Origin: Liquidambar formosana
Lineage: Eukaryota; Streptophyta; Magnoliopsida; Saxifragales; Altingiaceae
Assembly (NCBI GenBank): GCA_039720395.1
Contig: CM077831.1
Location: 31,039,695-31,103,694, forward strand
Reading direction: 5' to 3'
Length of the DNA: 64,000 nt
Shown here: positions 31,961-43,246 of the stretch, in pieces
Position numbering within the stretch: the stretch's first letter is position 1
Layout: every line of letters begins with the position of its first letter
The notes under the pieces: generated by a model
Told to the model about the DNA's origin: nothing
Database searches by the model: none
The model's input: the letters and a program-made list of their open reading frames with translations, nothing else
Program-made: the position numbers and the translations under genes

Positions 31961-32967
31961 GGGAGCCGCTATTGCAACCCCACAATGTTATAAGTTGTCC
32001 CTCTTTATTTCTCAACCTTCCAAATTTACACACCCATCCCTCTCAAAGACGAAAATACCCCTCATTCTCATTCACCCCTCTCACCCATCCCACACCCCAT
32101 GGCAGTGACGATCGGCGATGGCGAATGGCGATGCCTCTTCTCTACCTCAACAACTCCACTCCGGCCGATTCCATCCCATCCCATCTCACTCTTTCCCTCC
32201 TTTCTGTGAAAAAAAAAAAAGGAAAAAAGGTTGGCCGGAAAAAAATGGAGTTGGTTGGTGACTATGACGGTGAGACATCACCGTCATATGCCATGGACAA
32301 GCGCAAGGCGTAGCCACCTCCATTTTTTCCAGCGACTCTTCTCTCTTCTTCTCTTTTTTTTTTTTTTTTTTTTTGCCTTCCTCTGCTGCTGGTCAGATTT
32401 GTGTTTTCCTGGCATCCATTTTTTCCTGGCGACGGTGCTTCTTCTTCTTCTCTCTTCTTCTCCTCTTATTTCTTTCTTCCTTTCTTTCTTCTTTTTTGTT
32501 TCCTCTGCTAGTCAGATCTGTGTGTTTTCCGACATCCATTTTTTCCGACGACAATGCTTCTTCTTCTTCTCTCTGTCCTTCTTCCTCTTCTCTTTTCTTT
32601 CTTTCTTTCTTTTTTTTTCCCCCCTACTGGTTAGATTTGTGTGTTTTCTAGCAAGGGCCTCCATTTTTTCCGCTGACGCCTCCATTTTTTCCACAGACGG
32701 GAGGGGGGTTCTGGAAGGGAAAAAAAAAAAAAAAGAAAGAAAGAAAGAAAGAAAGAAAAAAAGAAGAGGAGAAGAGGGGGTGTGGTGCTCGCTGTCGCCG
32801 GTGGGGTGGGGTGCCGAAGAGAGTTGTCAGTGGGGAGGGGTGCAGGGAGAGGGGATTGAGGGGCAACTGAAGGGGCAAGCCCTTTTTGTTAATTTTGTAT
32901 GATAATTTTTTTAATTAAAAAATATGGGGGTCAACTTATAATTTGGGGGGTTGCAATAGCCATTCCC
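31961..32967. mobile_element. Mutator-type element, 1007 bp, private to unit I
   Basis: Ends GGGAGCCGCTATTGCAACCC and GGGTTGCAATAGCCATTCCC are inverted. The 9-bp target copies are AAAAGGGTA and AAAAGGGAA (31952-31960 and 32968-32976, one mismatch). The empty site is seen in units II and III. The termini are related to the element at 44847-45245. The interior is pyrimidine-rich with three 119-bp tandem repeats and a frame of Ser/Phe runs that I do not regard as a gene. Confidence 0.85.
32387..32700. repeat. Three 119-bp tandem repeats
   Basis: GGTCAGATTTGTGT-type words recur at 32391, 32510 and 32629 with an exact 119-bp period. Each is followed by CATCCATTTTTTCC or CTCCATTTTTTCC and (CTT)n tracts. 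The third unit is shortened. Confidence 0.75.
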
Positions 32968-33030
32968 AAAAGGGAAAACAAGTGGGCCTTGCACACAATG
33001 TAATGAGTTCAATCTGCCAATTGCCCAAAA

Positions 33031-33032
<2 letters not shown>

Positions 33033-33062
<30 letters not shown>
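33033..33062. repeat. (GA)n tract in cyclin 3' region, unit I
   Basis: A run of GA dinucleotides just downstream of the cyclin stop codon. It also occurs at 46371-46416 and is longer and interrupted at about 63876-63931, so the tract length differs among the three units. Confidence 0.8.
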
Positions 33063-33065
<3 letters not shown>

Positions 33066-33096
33066 CTCAACCACTAATTCTAGCTACATTTGGAGC

Positions 33097-34464
33097 TTAA
33101 ACAGCTAGTTGCTGCTGTTGATGGGAGGCTTCATCTTCATTGAAACACAAGTGCAGTTTCAGTGATCTTCCTATGTTCAAAGAAGAATCTGCCAAGTACA
33201 GAGAAGATTGCAGCACCATCTCTCTTTGGAGCTAGGAGCAGTAGGTCTGAAAGGTGGTGGGGGTCGCATTTAAGTGGAAGCCCAGACCAAAAAGGAAGTC
33301 CACCTCAAGAAAGTTCATCTCTTTTGTGCTGATTCCTCCAACTTTTGCATAGTAAGCATTATTGTAATACCTGGAATTTCCAAATCCCAAAAAAATATTA
33401 TTATTTAGATTTAAATTAAAATGGGAAACAAGACAAATGTTGAAATTACCAAAACATTTTTTCCCTTGTCTATGTTACTAAAAAGACCCCCAAGTGACAT
33501 CACTGATGATTTTATATGACACAAATAGTGACAAAAGGAATCAATATGGGAGGCCTCTTTTGTACAAAGAAGAAAAAAAATCCCAAGAAAACAACCCTGA
33601 ATTGAAATACAGAGAAAACAACCCCATCAAGCTTCAATTCAATCATCAAACTAACCCAGGGAAGCAATTTAAAGGGAAAATAAATGCCCAAAGGGCAAAT
33701 CAAAGAATTATAAAAATTTTCTTTCCTATACTAGTCAAACAGAACTTAAAACGAAAACAAAAGCAAAAAACAAAAAAACAGAAGTAACCAAAAAAGGCAA
33801 CTCAGAGCACAAAATGAGAAGCCCAGGAAACACACACAAGATTACCATTTAGAAGAAAATAAAATCCCAAAAACCAAATCCAAGAATTATAAATCTGCTT
33901 TCCAATGCTAATCAAACAAAACTTAAAACAAAAACAGAAAACAGAACTAAAAGAATAGATAAATAAAGAAGGCAACTCAGAGGAAAATGAGAAGCCCAGA
34001 AAACACATCCAAGATTTTTCAAAAATTTTCTCCCCTGAACCTTAAATTCAATTATCAAAGCTAAACCTCACTAAAGAAAATTTTCAAGAAAGATGAATCA
34101 ATCCAAGAACTCCAAATTTTCCTCCCTAAACTAACAAAACAACCACAAAAACTCACATATCATCCATGAACTTCACGGCGACCATGACGCTTGTAATGAG
34201 CAGCCGATGAACATTATGTGAATTGATGGGCAACGATGGTTGCTGTTGAGAAAACCGATCAAGATAAACGTAAGCGACGATGAAGCAAGATGGGCTACAA
34301 TTGGCATACTTGAAAATTCTGTCTAGGTAGCTTTGAATTGAGATTGTAGGACATGTGAGGCCATGGAAGACAGAGATCTTCAGGGGTTGGAATGAACGGT
34401 TGAGCTCGTTCGACTCGGCCACTCTTTGGAGCAGTGATGAGAGGAATGTGATGAGCTTGGGCAT
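33097..34464 (-). pseudogene. Cyclin U4/P4;1-like gene, copy I, with stop in exon 2
   Basis: Minus strand, two exons. Exon 1 (34157-34464) reads MPKLITFLSSLLQRVAESNE, then ISVFHGLTCPTISIQSYLDR, IFKYANCSPSCFIVAYVYLD and NVHRLLITSVMVAVKFMDD. A GTGAGT...CCAG intron (33371-34156) splits an ATG codon, and exon 2 (33097-33370) continues YYNNAYYAKVGGISTKEMN and FLFGLGFHLN. This is the plant U/P-type cyclin fold (family knowledge: partners of CDKA and PHO85-like kinases). A TAC-to-TAG change at 33232-33234 removes about 40 C-terminal residues, and a 10-bp insertion near 34484 destroys the ancestral start at 34501 (MAELEG in copy II), leaving the Met at 34464. The cyclin box is nearly complete, so residual function cannot be excluded. 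The intron carries a roughly 175-bp tandem duplication. Confidence 0.88.
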
Positions 34465-34565
34465 CTCATGGGAGCCCTCAAGCGCCCCCAAGCTCTGCCA
34501 TTGATGAATGAATTTTTTGCTTGAAGATGTTTTTTTTTTGGGTCCTTCGTTGTTGCTGATGTTGA

Positions 34566-34578
34566 GATATATATAAAT
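34566..34578 (-). promoter_or_regulatory. TATA box of cyclin copy I
   Basis: ATTTATATATAT on the minus strand, about 65 bp upstream of the ancestral ATG, identical in copy II (about 47914-47926). Confidence 0.5.
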
Positions 34579-35323
34579 GTACACAAGGCTTTACTTTGCA
34601 TATGTAATATTGGGTAAGGTGGTCGTTAAATGGTAGGTATCTTTTTTTAGTTGACGAAAATAGCCTCAGGAATTTGAATTATGTATGACTGTTGGCATGT
34701 CCCCACTGATGGGGTATGACCTCTTTATGAATCAAAAAAGTTTTGGATTTGAGTTGGTTATTGATTGGTTGCTTAAATTCAAAACTTTAATTTCCAAAAG
34801 TGGGAAGAAAGATACAACGGTAGTCTGTACAATGTCAAAAAAGGGTTTCATAAAATCTATTTTGTTTTCAGGATCTATCATAAAAAGAGTTTTATACATA
34901 GGTGTTTTAACCGAAATTCTCTTAAAAGAAATATAGGACATACTGAATATAAGCACAATAGATATAGTGAACATGTATTCAAATTCATGTGGACATGCAA
35001 ATAAGGATACATAAATACGAATACGTGTTTGTAATTACATAAACACAGGAATTATACACATCATTAATTCCCATTAATTTTTTTGGGCACAGGATGAAAT
35101 GTGAATTGAACGTAAGAAAAGAGCTTCTCTTCTCCTCAGCGTAAATAGCCTTCTCGAACCCTAGCTAGGATATACAGTACTCCTACTTTGCCTTCCCTCC
35201 CCTGTGACGTCATCAAAGTGGACGTCATTCTTTCTTTGGTACAACTGGTCCGGACCCCTTTCTTTTTGTTTTCTTTTAATAATTTGAGCTGTCTCTAGAA
35301 TCTTTCCTCGCCTTCGAAGTCCA
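34579..35323. other. Shared intergenic region between cyclin I and PGG-B1
   Basis: Divergent promoter space: the cyclin is transcribed leftward and PGG-B1 rightward. Conserved with 47927-48418 until unit II is cut by a deletion. Two Mets in short frames on each strand are not gene-like. Confidence 0.45.
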
Positions 35324-35330
35324 TATAAAG
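35324..35330 (+). promoter_or_regulatory. TATA box of PGG-B1
   Basis: TATAAAG, 70 bp before the ATG. Absent from unit II, where the promoter and first half of the gene are deleted. Confidence 0.5.
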
Positions 35331-35399
35331 AGCCTCTTTAGGAGGGCTACACTGAGTATCATTGCCTAGGGGATAAATAAATAAAAAAACAAACACAAA

Positions 35400-35882
35400 A
35401 TGGGTGAAAATAATTATGAGAACTGGTTCAGATACCTCCAGTATGACGAAGGCATGGACTTCGCCAAGCGACGTCCGCAATGCGCTGTTTGTGATTGCTG
35501 CTCTGATTGCCGCCGTGACATTTCAAGCCGGGGTGAACCCACCAGGGGGCGTTTGGCAAGACAATAGCCCTAAAAATGACACCGATCCACATACTGCAGG
35601 GAGGGCCATTTATGCGTCTGATGGCATAGCCTTTTATGTGTTCTTGATTTCAAACACCTTGGCTCTGTCCTCTTCCATCCTTGTCCCCGGATCTCTCTCG
35701 TACAGGTTCCCATTCGTTTTGAAGTGTTGGTTGCCACGGTTTCAATGATGGTCACTTATGGCTCGGCCATTTTTGCGATTACGCCCGAAGATACGAAGTA
35801 TCGCTACGTCTTGCTTGCGGCTGCTTTGCCTTATATCTCACGATGTTTGATTCAGATGTTTAAGAAATGTAGATCGAATTAA
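35400..35882 (+). pseudogene. PGG-B1: PGG-domain gene with two frameshifts
   Basis: Starts MGENNYENWFRYLQYDEGMD, clearly homologous to the WFGYFQYDE region of PGG-C1. One extra T (about 35460) moves the frame to SPSDVRNALFVIAALIAAVT, then NPPGG, a long polar loop (WQDNSPKNDTDPHTAGR) and helix 2. A one-base loss near 35716 (PFHFEV becomes PFVLKC) shifts it again. The remaining helices 3 and 4 (VTYGSAIFAITP, RYVLLAAALPYISRCLIQMF) end KKCRSN. As sequenced, translation from 35400 ends early, while an ATG at 35416 gives 111 residues with two helices. A decayed member of the cluster, or sequencing error at two sites. Confidence 0.85.
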
Positions 35883-36412
35883 AGTTATGTCACCACCGGC
35901 CGCTCTTGCGGCTTAGAAGTGGTGCCTTGATGGATGGGGTTGCTGGGTTTTGGGTGCAAATGAACTAAAGCTGAAACTGGCATGCCACTATGCCTGCTAC
36001 TTCCTAGTTTCCAAGTGTTGTATGGAGTGTTTATTTCAAAACGCAAAAATCAAGTTGAGTACTTTTTGTTTCCCTTCTTCGTTTGCCCCTCATTCTATGC
36101 TCATGTTGAAGGGCATTTTTTTTGCTTTTTGTTATAAAGCGTTCCTTGAGGTTTTAAGAGGTCCTTATCTGGTCATCCCTTGTTTTGGTAAAGTAAAACA
36201 TGTGCAGACTAGCACAAGACAACAAAATTAAAGTACGAAACACTTCAATAAAAAAAAAAAAAAAACCCTCCAATAATACTAAGAAAAAAAACTTCAATAG
36301 AAATTTGAATTGCTCTCATTAAAGTAGCTCACAAAGGTTTACAAATGTTGATTGATTTAGGATTCCATTGGGTGTTCAAATGAGAGTCCAACAATTATAA
36401 TAAATTTTTGTA
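35883..36412 (+). other. PGG-B1 3' region
   Basis: Shared with 48694-49253. Contains GTTTTGGTAAAGTAAAACAT and a poly(A) tract (about 36249-36266). No gene seen. Confidence 0.4.
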
Positions 36413-38421
36413 CTCTTTCCATCCTAATTTGTTTCCTTATATTTTTTTATTTTGGGATATCCTAAAATATTGGTTCATTTTTTAAAGTCAAAACATTAAT
36501 TATTTTTTTTTTTCCAAAGGAGTCTTTACAATATTTAACATGCATATTTAAAATTACAATAATTATATCAACTATCACATCAAGCAATATTCTCTAACAA
36601 AAGGTAAAGGGTAAAATACATCTACACTTCTATGTTTATTGACTATTACACTGACACCCTTATCCTTTCTGAAAATACACTGCCCTCCCTTACTTTGAAA
36701 AATAATTACACTTTCCCCCATCCGTCAACCAACCGTTGGGAGGCGTTAATGGTTGTGGCTGACGTCATGTAAAAGTAGGCTTAAAATACCCATTTTACTC
36801 TTATTGAAGCCAAAATGCAGCATTTGGCGTGGAGAGGAGCTACTATGCTTCACTTAAATCTGGGTTTTGCCTGAAGCAAATCTGGGTTTCGCCCAAAACC
36901 CAAATTAGGTTTTCGGCAAGTTTGTGTATTTTTAGGAATAAAAAGAGACAAACCAAGGGGGGGAAAAAACAAAGAAAGGGAGGATGAGGAAGAAGATGAA
37001 GCAGGAAGAAGATGCAGTAGTAGGAAAAAAATATATATATAAAAAAAAAAATTCGTGTGTCGAAGCCTCCATTTTTTCCGGCGAGTATTTTCTGTTTAAA
37101 CCCTTCCCCATCAGCCCCTTTGTTGCTAACCGCCATCAACATCACCATCTCTCAAAGCTTCGCGACCATTCACCTCTCGTCACTCTCCCTTGACACCAAA
37201 CCCAAACCCATTTTCTGAGAAAACCCATTTTTTATAAAAACCTAGATTTTTCCTTGTTTAAAAACCCATATTGAAGTTGGGGTTTTTGCCATAGGTGTCG
37301 CCGGCGTTGGTTTTGGGTGAGGCAGTTCCGGTAAAGCGCGAACTAATTCCCTCCTGCCGGTGAACTTGGCTGCTACTCCGCCGCCGATGAACTTAGCTGC
37401 TATTCTTCTCTTCTTCTTCTTCGTGCTATTTTTTTTTTTAATCTGCTCCTTTTTGTTGAATCTGCTCCTTTTTTTTTTTTTTTTTTGGCTATAAAGATCC
37501 AATTGCTCCTTTTTTTTTTGGCTATAAAGATCCAATCGATGAATCTTATCGGATACCCAAAGGCTAATTTTTGTTGGAGAGATTTGATGGATTTGGTGGG
37601 TTGGCGTCGGACATCAACGGCATCTAAGAAGGATTCCCACCCAAATCCGAAAGTTCAAGATTTGAAGAATGGGATTCTTGTGCATCACAACAATTATCGC
37701 CGGTGACATAGACCTCGCCGGTAAGGCTACTTCGCTGCTTTTTTTGGTTGTCTCCTCTCAACCTTGGATTAGGCCAATCTGGATTGGCCATGGAAAAAAA
37801 CACCAATCTTTTGCCTTGTTGCCACTCGCCATTAGCCTAAGGTTGAAGATGCCATTGTTGGAGGTTGGGACCTCACTGAACACGTCAAAGATTATGAGAA
37901 AAGATGGGGTTTTTTCTAGCGAGGTCTCCTTCATCTTCATGAATTTCCATTCTTTTTTTTTTTTTTTTTTTTTGAATTACACGTTGGATGTTTTGGAAAG
38001 TTCTATTACTAGAAACCATTACAGAAGCAAACTTGGGACTAAAAGGTTGGTGAGTTCGTCGATAGCGAAATATGTTGCCGTTGACGTTACCGTTTTGGGG
38101 TTTTGGAAGAGTAATGGCATCTGTGGCGATGGTGAAGGTAGTGAAATGCAAAACGACGCAGTTTTAAAGAAAGGGCAACTTAGTCATTTTGCATTTCCTT
38201 TCACTCTGTTAACTTAACCGCTTTGACAGGGGAGGTCAGTGTAATTTCAAAAAGTATGAGGGGGATCAGTGTAATAGTCAGTAAATACAAGGGGTGTAGA
38301 TGTATTTTACCCTAATAAGAAAGTAAAATAAATTAAATTAATGACATGAGGACACCTTAAATGTATTGTTTAAATATTTGTGTTTGATCAAATAGAGGCA
38401 AACAAATTGGGACGAAGGGAG
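36413..38421. mobile_element. Stowaway-type MITE, split by a later insertion
   Basis: Left end CTCTTTCCATCCTAATTTG, right end AAATTGGGACGAAGGGAG, inverted and flanked by TA. Halves 36413-36608 and 38314-38421 align with the uninterrupted copy at 49254-49551. The TA target and CTCCCTCCGTCC-like ends place it in the Stowaway (Tc1/mariner) group. Confidence 0.78.
36609..38313. mobile_element. Hairpin-ended element inside the MITE, 1.7 kb
   Basis: The termini AGGGTAAAATACATCTACAC and GTGTAGATGTATTTTACCCT are perfect 20-bp inverse complements, with more extended similarity (ATTGACTATTACACTGA and its complement). Form and interior (GC-rich CGCCGGCGTTGG, GAAGAAGATGAAGC) resemble the Mutator-type elements nearby. 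Removing it restores the MITE exactly, without the expected 9-bp duplication, which is odd. Frames such as 37669-38217 are not recognised. Confidence 0.72.
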
Positions 38422-39705
38422 TAGTATTTAAGATACAACTATAATGAAATTCATATCATCGAGGGCGAGAGTCAATCACATGCATGCATGGTGGATGTAA
38501 CGGCACAAAAGATCTACATGTAAGAGCATCTCCAATCATGCGAGGTATTTAAGCATTGCTACAACATAAAAATGTATCGGTACAATAAAATTACATCACA
38601 TGAAAAAAATAGCTACTCTAATGTACAAAAGCCATTTCTTTTGTTTTAGGCCACTTTTCCTGGCCTACACCTCCAACCATTTCTTAGAAAGAGAGGCAGA
38701 TTTGCCTCAAGTCATTCCTTGAAATAGATTTACCTCAAACCATTCCTCAAAGCAAACTTACTTCAATGCTCTAAAACAATCATTTTACTTTAAGTGGTAG
38801 ACCAAAAAGGGAAAACATTTTAGGGGAAATTACCGATTAATTCCATGTTTCCATGCAATTGCCCCAAAAGGATTGTCTTAACAAACTGACTACGGACTTT
38901 ATTATAAACTACTAGAAACAAAAACAAGTTGATGGTCAAAACATCCTTATGGCAATTCCCTGGAAACACGGAATCAATCGGTAATTCCCCCAACATTTTA
39001 TTTTACTCCGTACCTTTTAATTGGCACACCAAAATTCTGTCGTCTAGCTTTTGCATTCTGCTTTAAGTGGCGTCCACAGGGGCCCGTTAGAAGGAGAATA
39101 ATGGCGTTGCTTTTGTTTTTTTCAACCTTAAATAATGGTGTTGCTGGGGCGGGCCAATAACATGACATCAAGAAGACCCATTGATTCTTGATGGGCTGAA
39201 CAGGTTTTTATCAATTTTTTGTCAATTAAATTAAATTATATTACCCAAAAATCTAAACCCTCCTGGTCATATTTGAGTGAGAATGAAATCTGATTTCATA
39301 CTTGAATTAGTATGTAATAAAATAAGATTTAAAATAAACATTAGGGAATAGATATCATTGTCTCATTACTATTATTTGATTTCATTCCTATTTAATTATC
39401 TCATCCAAACATATAGTTGGAAATGAATTCGAATATGATTCTATTCCACCCATTCTATTCCAACCAAACAAACGCGGAATTATTTTCATGAGAGCATTGG
39501 TCACAAGTGCATATGTATGGCATCATAAACTCGTGGTTATATCAAAGTTTTTTCTTCTTTTTTTTTGTGGACAAGAAACGGTGAAGAGTCATTATATCAA
39601 AGTAGAACAAAAAAGGCACCATAACAAATTCTATAAAATCAAAATTGATTATTCAATTCGCATACTTTCAATAACGCCAGGCCATTATAAGATTCACAAA
39701 TCACA
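38422..39705 (+). promoter_or_regulatory. Shared 5' flank of ANK4
   Basis: Recurs twice in unit II. Contains the leader AATAATGGCGTTGCTTTTG (about 39099), the module GGAATTATTTTCATGAGAGC (about 39476) and GCCATTATAAGATTCACAAA just before the ATG. One Mutator-type MITE (38823-38991) interrupts it. Confidence 0.5.
38823..38991. mobile_element. Mutator-type MITE, 169 bp
   Basis: Ends GGGGAAATTACCGATTAATT and AATCGGTAATTCCCCC are inverted. An exact 9-bp duplication AACATTTTA flanks it (38814-38822 and 38992-39000). The empty site is intact at about 51905-51916 in unit II. Confidence 0.88.
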
Positions 39706-40580
39706 ATGTATAACAGATTGTATAAGGCAGCTCGTACAATCAACACTAGCGATTTCCCACCAATTGCTTCAAGAAAACCCATTGATTCTTGCTGATTATG
39801 CGCTCATCTCTCCACAAGAAAATCCTCCATACGTTGCTACCAAGTTTGGCCGGCTTGTTTTTGTGAGAGAAGTACTAAGATTAGTACTGGTCCTGAGTTT
39901 TTTGGGGTCCTAGGCGAACTCCAAAAATGGTGTCCTCTATACATATTCATACGCACAACAAAATTTATACCTAACAATTTTTTTTTCCCTAATACACACA
40001 AAATTTGCCTAAATATATGAGTACTAAAATTTGCTTATATAAATTAGGATAAAAAATAAATCTTTATAAGAACTATAAATAAATAAAATCTAATCTTCTT
40101 CCTTTATAATTTAGAAAAAATCACATATACAAGAAGAAGAAAAAAAACAACAACAAAATTTAAAGTTATAATACCGAAAATAAATGAACCAATTATAGCA
40201 AAGTATCGCTTAAATATTACTTTTCTCGCATATTTAGCTACAAAATCACTTATTAAGTTAGCATAATCAAGCTTTTTTACCATATCATGTTCAATGCATA
40301 ATATAACTAATTCCGGTCAATCTTTCCTGTGACATAGTGGAACGAAGGTAAGATTTGATTAACTTCAACTTTGAAAAACTTATTTTTACAAATGTAATTA
40401 TAACTAGTATGATCAACAATATTCTATAAGCAATTCAAGCATTTGGGAAACAATTGTCCATTTCTTTCAAATAATTCAGTACTTCAATTGGCCTTTTTAG
40501 ATCTGTTGATAAAACTCCTTTCAAGACTTTTAATTCTAAAAATAAATCTCCCCCAATAATATCAGAGTGCCCCTTATGTA

Positions 40581-40621
<41 letters not shown>

Positions 40622-41557
40622 CTGAAAAAAAAAATATAGAAATTAATTAATTAAAGAGAGAATGGTTTAGACATTTGGTGTACCTGACTTCTTTGTCTGA
40701 GAGGTAATCAAATACTTTTAATCTTCCAAATAAAATTCTGATATGATCCAATTAGGATGAAGGCTGTGAGAGGTTGAGAGCACTAAGAGAGGAAGAGAGG
40801 AGAAGTTTGGAGTTTGGAGGTTCAAGGCAAACTGATAGAGGCATTAAATCTAATCAGATTTAGGGTTAAATTTTTATTTTACTTTTTTGGTTTTGAACTT
40901 GAGTTTAGTAGATTATTTGGCCATTTGAGTTATTGTACATGGACTTGGGTTAAAAACTTAGGAATTATTTGGGGCCTTTAAACTTAGATTAGAGCCTTTT
41001 CTCATCTAGTTATTAAAAAAAATGTTTTTTTTGTTCTCTTTTTTGGACTTATTACAAAGGTACCAACTAAGGTGGGACCCTTATTTTTTTGTCAAAATTT
41101 TGGGGCCGTTAGGCAGTCTGCATGAGTGGCCTAGACCTCGGGGCCGGCCCTGACTGAGACAGAAGCCTGAATTAGCCAAAGAACCAAACAGAGATGGGTT
41201 TAGGCCGATGGATATAGCTTCAGCATTTGGGTATGCAGAGATAGAGAGCTCCTAACCATTGGCGATGAAGTTTGTCATCTCAAGGGTAGAGATGGAAGAA
41301 CAGCTCTTCATTATGCTGCTATTAATGGTAGGATTGAGGTTATAGATGAATTGATCTCTGCATGTGGAGAGTCCGTTAAAGATGTGACTGGTGTGGGTGA
41401 AACTGCACTTCTACTGGCTGTAACATACTTCAAATTTGAATCCGTTAGAACGTTGGTGCAATGGCTAGAACGGCTTGGCTTGGAAGAAATGGTGAATTAG
41501 GTTGACAGGGATGGGAACTCTGTTTTGCACCTTGCAGTATTTAGACAACAACTCCAG
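39706..41557 (+). pseudogene. ANK4: ankyrin exon split by a hAT element
   Basis: Begins MYNRLYKAART, frameshifts at an extra C (about 39758), and is cut by a hAT element at 39882-41152. The right half resumes with PELAKEPNRDGFRPMDIASA. A 4-bp deletion (GAGATAGAGAG for GAGATAGTTAGAGAG, about 41239), shared with ANK5, shifts the frame. A TGG-to-TAG change (AATTAGGTTGAC, about 41498) adds a stop not in ANK5. The exon ends CAG at 41557 with the conserved GC donor, but the intron runs into a MITE and no PGG exon follows. Confidence 0.85.
39882..41152 (-). mobile_element. hAT element, internally deleted, 1271 bp
   Basis: Same insertion as in ANK5. The target copy is ACTGAGAC on the right (41153-41160) and the mutated ACTAAGAT on the left (39874-39881). 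The ends are TAGTACTGGTCC and GGCCGGCCCTG. A decayed hAT transposase C-terminus is recognisable on the minus strand around 40190-40580, more broken than in ANK5. A (GT)n(TA)n tract at about 40580-40622 marks where ANK5 gained an LTR-like insertion. Confidence 0.8.
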
Positions 41558-43111
41558 GCAAGTTCAGATCTACCTTATCTTGCTTTTGCCTAAAGTTTCC
41601 TTTTGTCTCTTTCCTTTTTCATTTGTAATTTATCCCCCATGACAAAGTTAATTCTCTAATTATTTATCAACATTCAATACTTATTTATCAACATCCAATC
41701 ATTTTTTTTCCCTATATTTTATTTATTTCAAATTTTTAACCCTCAGTTACAAAATAGTTTTATTTTTCCAAATTGTTTACCAATGTTTTCCTGATTCACT
41801 CCCAAATTCGGAATTATTTGGCAAAGAAACGCCATACCTGAATGCTCACTACATACATGTCTTATATGAATTTCATTATACTTATATTTTTTATTTTGGG
41901 ATATCCCAAAATATTGGTTCATTTTTTAAAGTCAAAACATTTAATATTTTTTTTTCCAAAGGAGTCTTTACAATATTTAACATGCATATTTAAAATTACA
42001 ATAATTTTATCAACTATCACATCAAGTAATATTCTCTAACAAAAGGTAAAATAAAAAAGTAAAATAAATTAAATTAATGACATGAGAACACTTAAAATGT
42101 ATGTTTAAATATTTGTGTTTGATCAAATGAAGGCAAACAAATTAGGACGGAGGGAGTAGTACTTAAGATACAACTATAATGAAATTTATATCATCAAGGA
42201 CCGTCAATCACATCCATGCATGGTGGATGTAACGGCACAAAAGATTTACATGTAAGAGCATCTCCAATTATATGAGGCATTTAGGTGATGCAAAAATAAT
42301 TTTTGTACTATTACAATATAAAAATACATCATTACAATGATAATACATCACATGAAATAAAGTAACTGCTCTAATATGCATAAGCCTTTTTTTTTTTTTT
42401 TTTTTTGTGTTTTACCCACTTTTCCTGGCCTGCACCTCCAACCAGTTCTTAGAAAATATTATTTCTTTTTCTTGCGTTGCTCTAGCCTCTGTTCACCGTG
42501 TAGCCACGTGAAACTTCCTCTGACTCTAAAATCAAGTCAAGGCCCACATTTTGTGTCTATTCGGCATCCCACTCAGGATGTCTATCATTTCCCGGCCTTT
42601 TCCGAGGGGTGGGAAAGTCAGACAAGGCTTGATCAAAACAGTGGTTGGTGTAGATAGTTCCACTTTCTTGCCACCTAACTAATGTTGTGCAGACTTTGAC
42701 TAGTCTCGTGGAATTATTTTCATGAGAGCATTGGTCACAAGTGATAACTTTGATTAGTGCATATATATCGCATCATAAACACGTGGTTACATAAAAGTTT
42801 TCTATTTTTTTTTTTTTTTTTTTGACAAGAAACGGTAAGTAGTCCTTATATCAAAGTTCTCTCTTTCTATTCTGTATTTTTCTTGCATTGCTCTACCCTC
42901 TGTTCACTGTGTAGCTACGTGAAACTTCCTCGACTCTAAAATCAAGTGAAGGCCCACATTTTGTCTTTGTTCGGCATCCCAATCAGGCTGTCCCATCATT
43001 TCCCGGTCTTTTCCCAGGGGTGGGAAAGTCAAACAAGACTTGATCAAAACAATGGTGGGCGAAATCAAATCTAAGAACAAACTTAAATGTCATCCTGACG
43101 CCTGTTTCCCT
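41558..43111 (+). promoter_or_regulatory. ANK4 intron remnant, MITE and PGG-A2 upstream region
   Basis: 41558-41879 is ANK intron sequence related to that of ANK3. It passes into a left-truncated MITE (41880-42156). The following upstream region carries two tandem copies of a roughly 170-bp block (GTGTAGCCACGTGAAACTTC near 42497 and GTGTAGCTACGTGAAACTTC near 42910). Between them is the ankyrin promoter module (GGAATTATTTTCATGAGAGC near 42710, CATATATATCGCATCATA near 42760). Confidence 0.6.
41880..42156. mobile_element. Left-truncated Stowaway-type MITE
   Basis: The right end AAATTAGGACGGAGGGAG is followed by TA and is the best-preserved terminus of the family. The left terminal repeat is missing: the ANK intron joins directly to TTATTTTGGGATATCCCAAA. 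Confidence 0.75.
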
Positions 43112-43120
43112 ATTTAAGGC
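43112..43120 (+). promoter_or_regulatory. TATA-like box of PGG-A2
   Basis: TATTTAAGG in the same conserved block as PGG-A1, about 130 bp before the ATG. Confidence 0.5.
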
Positions 43121-43246
43121 TTCTCCTCCACGAGGTTTAAGTAAATAGAGTAAAACCTTGTTTTCTCCACTTAGAAACTCTTATAGGCAAGGTCTTTTTA
43201 TCTTCAAAATCAACTGCTTGCTTTCAATTTCCTTTTAAAAGAAAAA

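Larger units (their letters stand above)
29080..39881. repeat. Segmental duplication unit I
   Basis: Contains, in order, PGG-A1, a conserved 3' block, cyclin copy I (minus), PGG-B1, a MITE and the first part of ANK4. The same order and near-identical non-coding sequence recur from about 43050 (unit II) and partially from about 60870 (unit III). Private insertions in unit I are the Mutator-type elements at 31961-32967, 36609-38313 and 38823-38991. Confidence 0.85.

Noticed and set aside
32231..32902. 223-codon plus-strand frame
   Set aside because: Phe/Ser runs from T- and CTT-rich tandem repeats; sits in a transposon interior with no domain.
34465..34584. N-terminal extension of cyclin copy I (MYIYIYLN...)
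   Set aside because: It overlaps the TATA region and leader conserved in copy II, where the start is at MAELEG; the frame is open upstream only because of the 10-bp insertion.
37669..38217. 182-codon frame in the 36609-38313 element
   Set aside because: Contains a long Phe run from poly(T), no conserved motif, and is absent from other copies of the unit.
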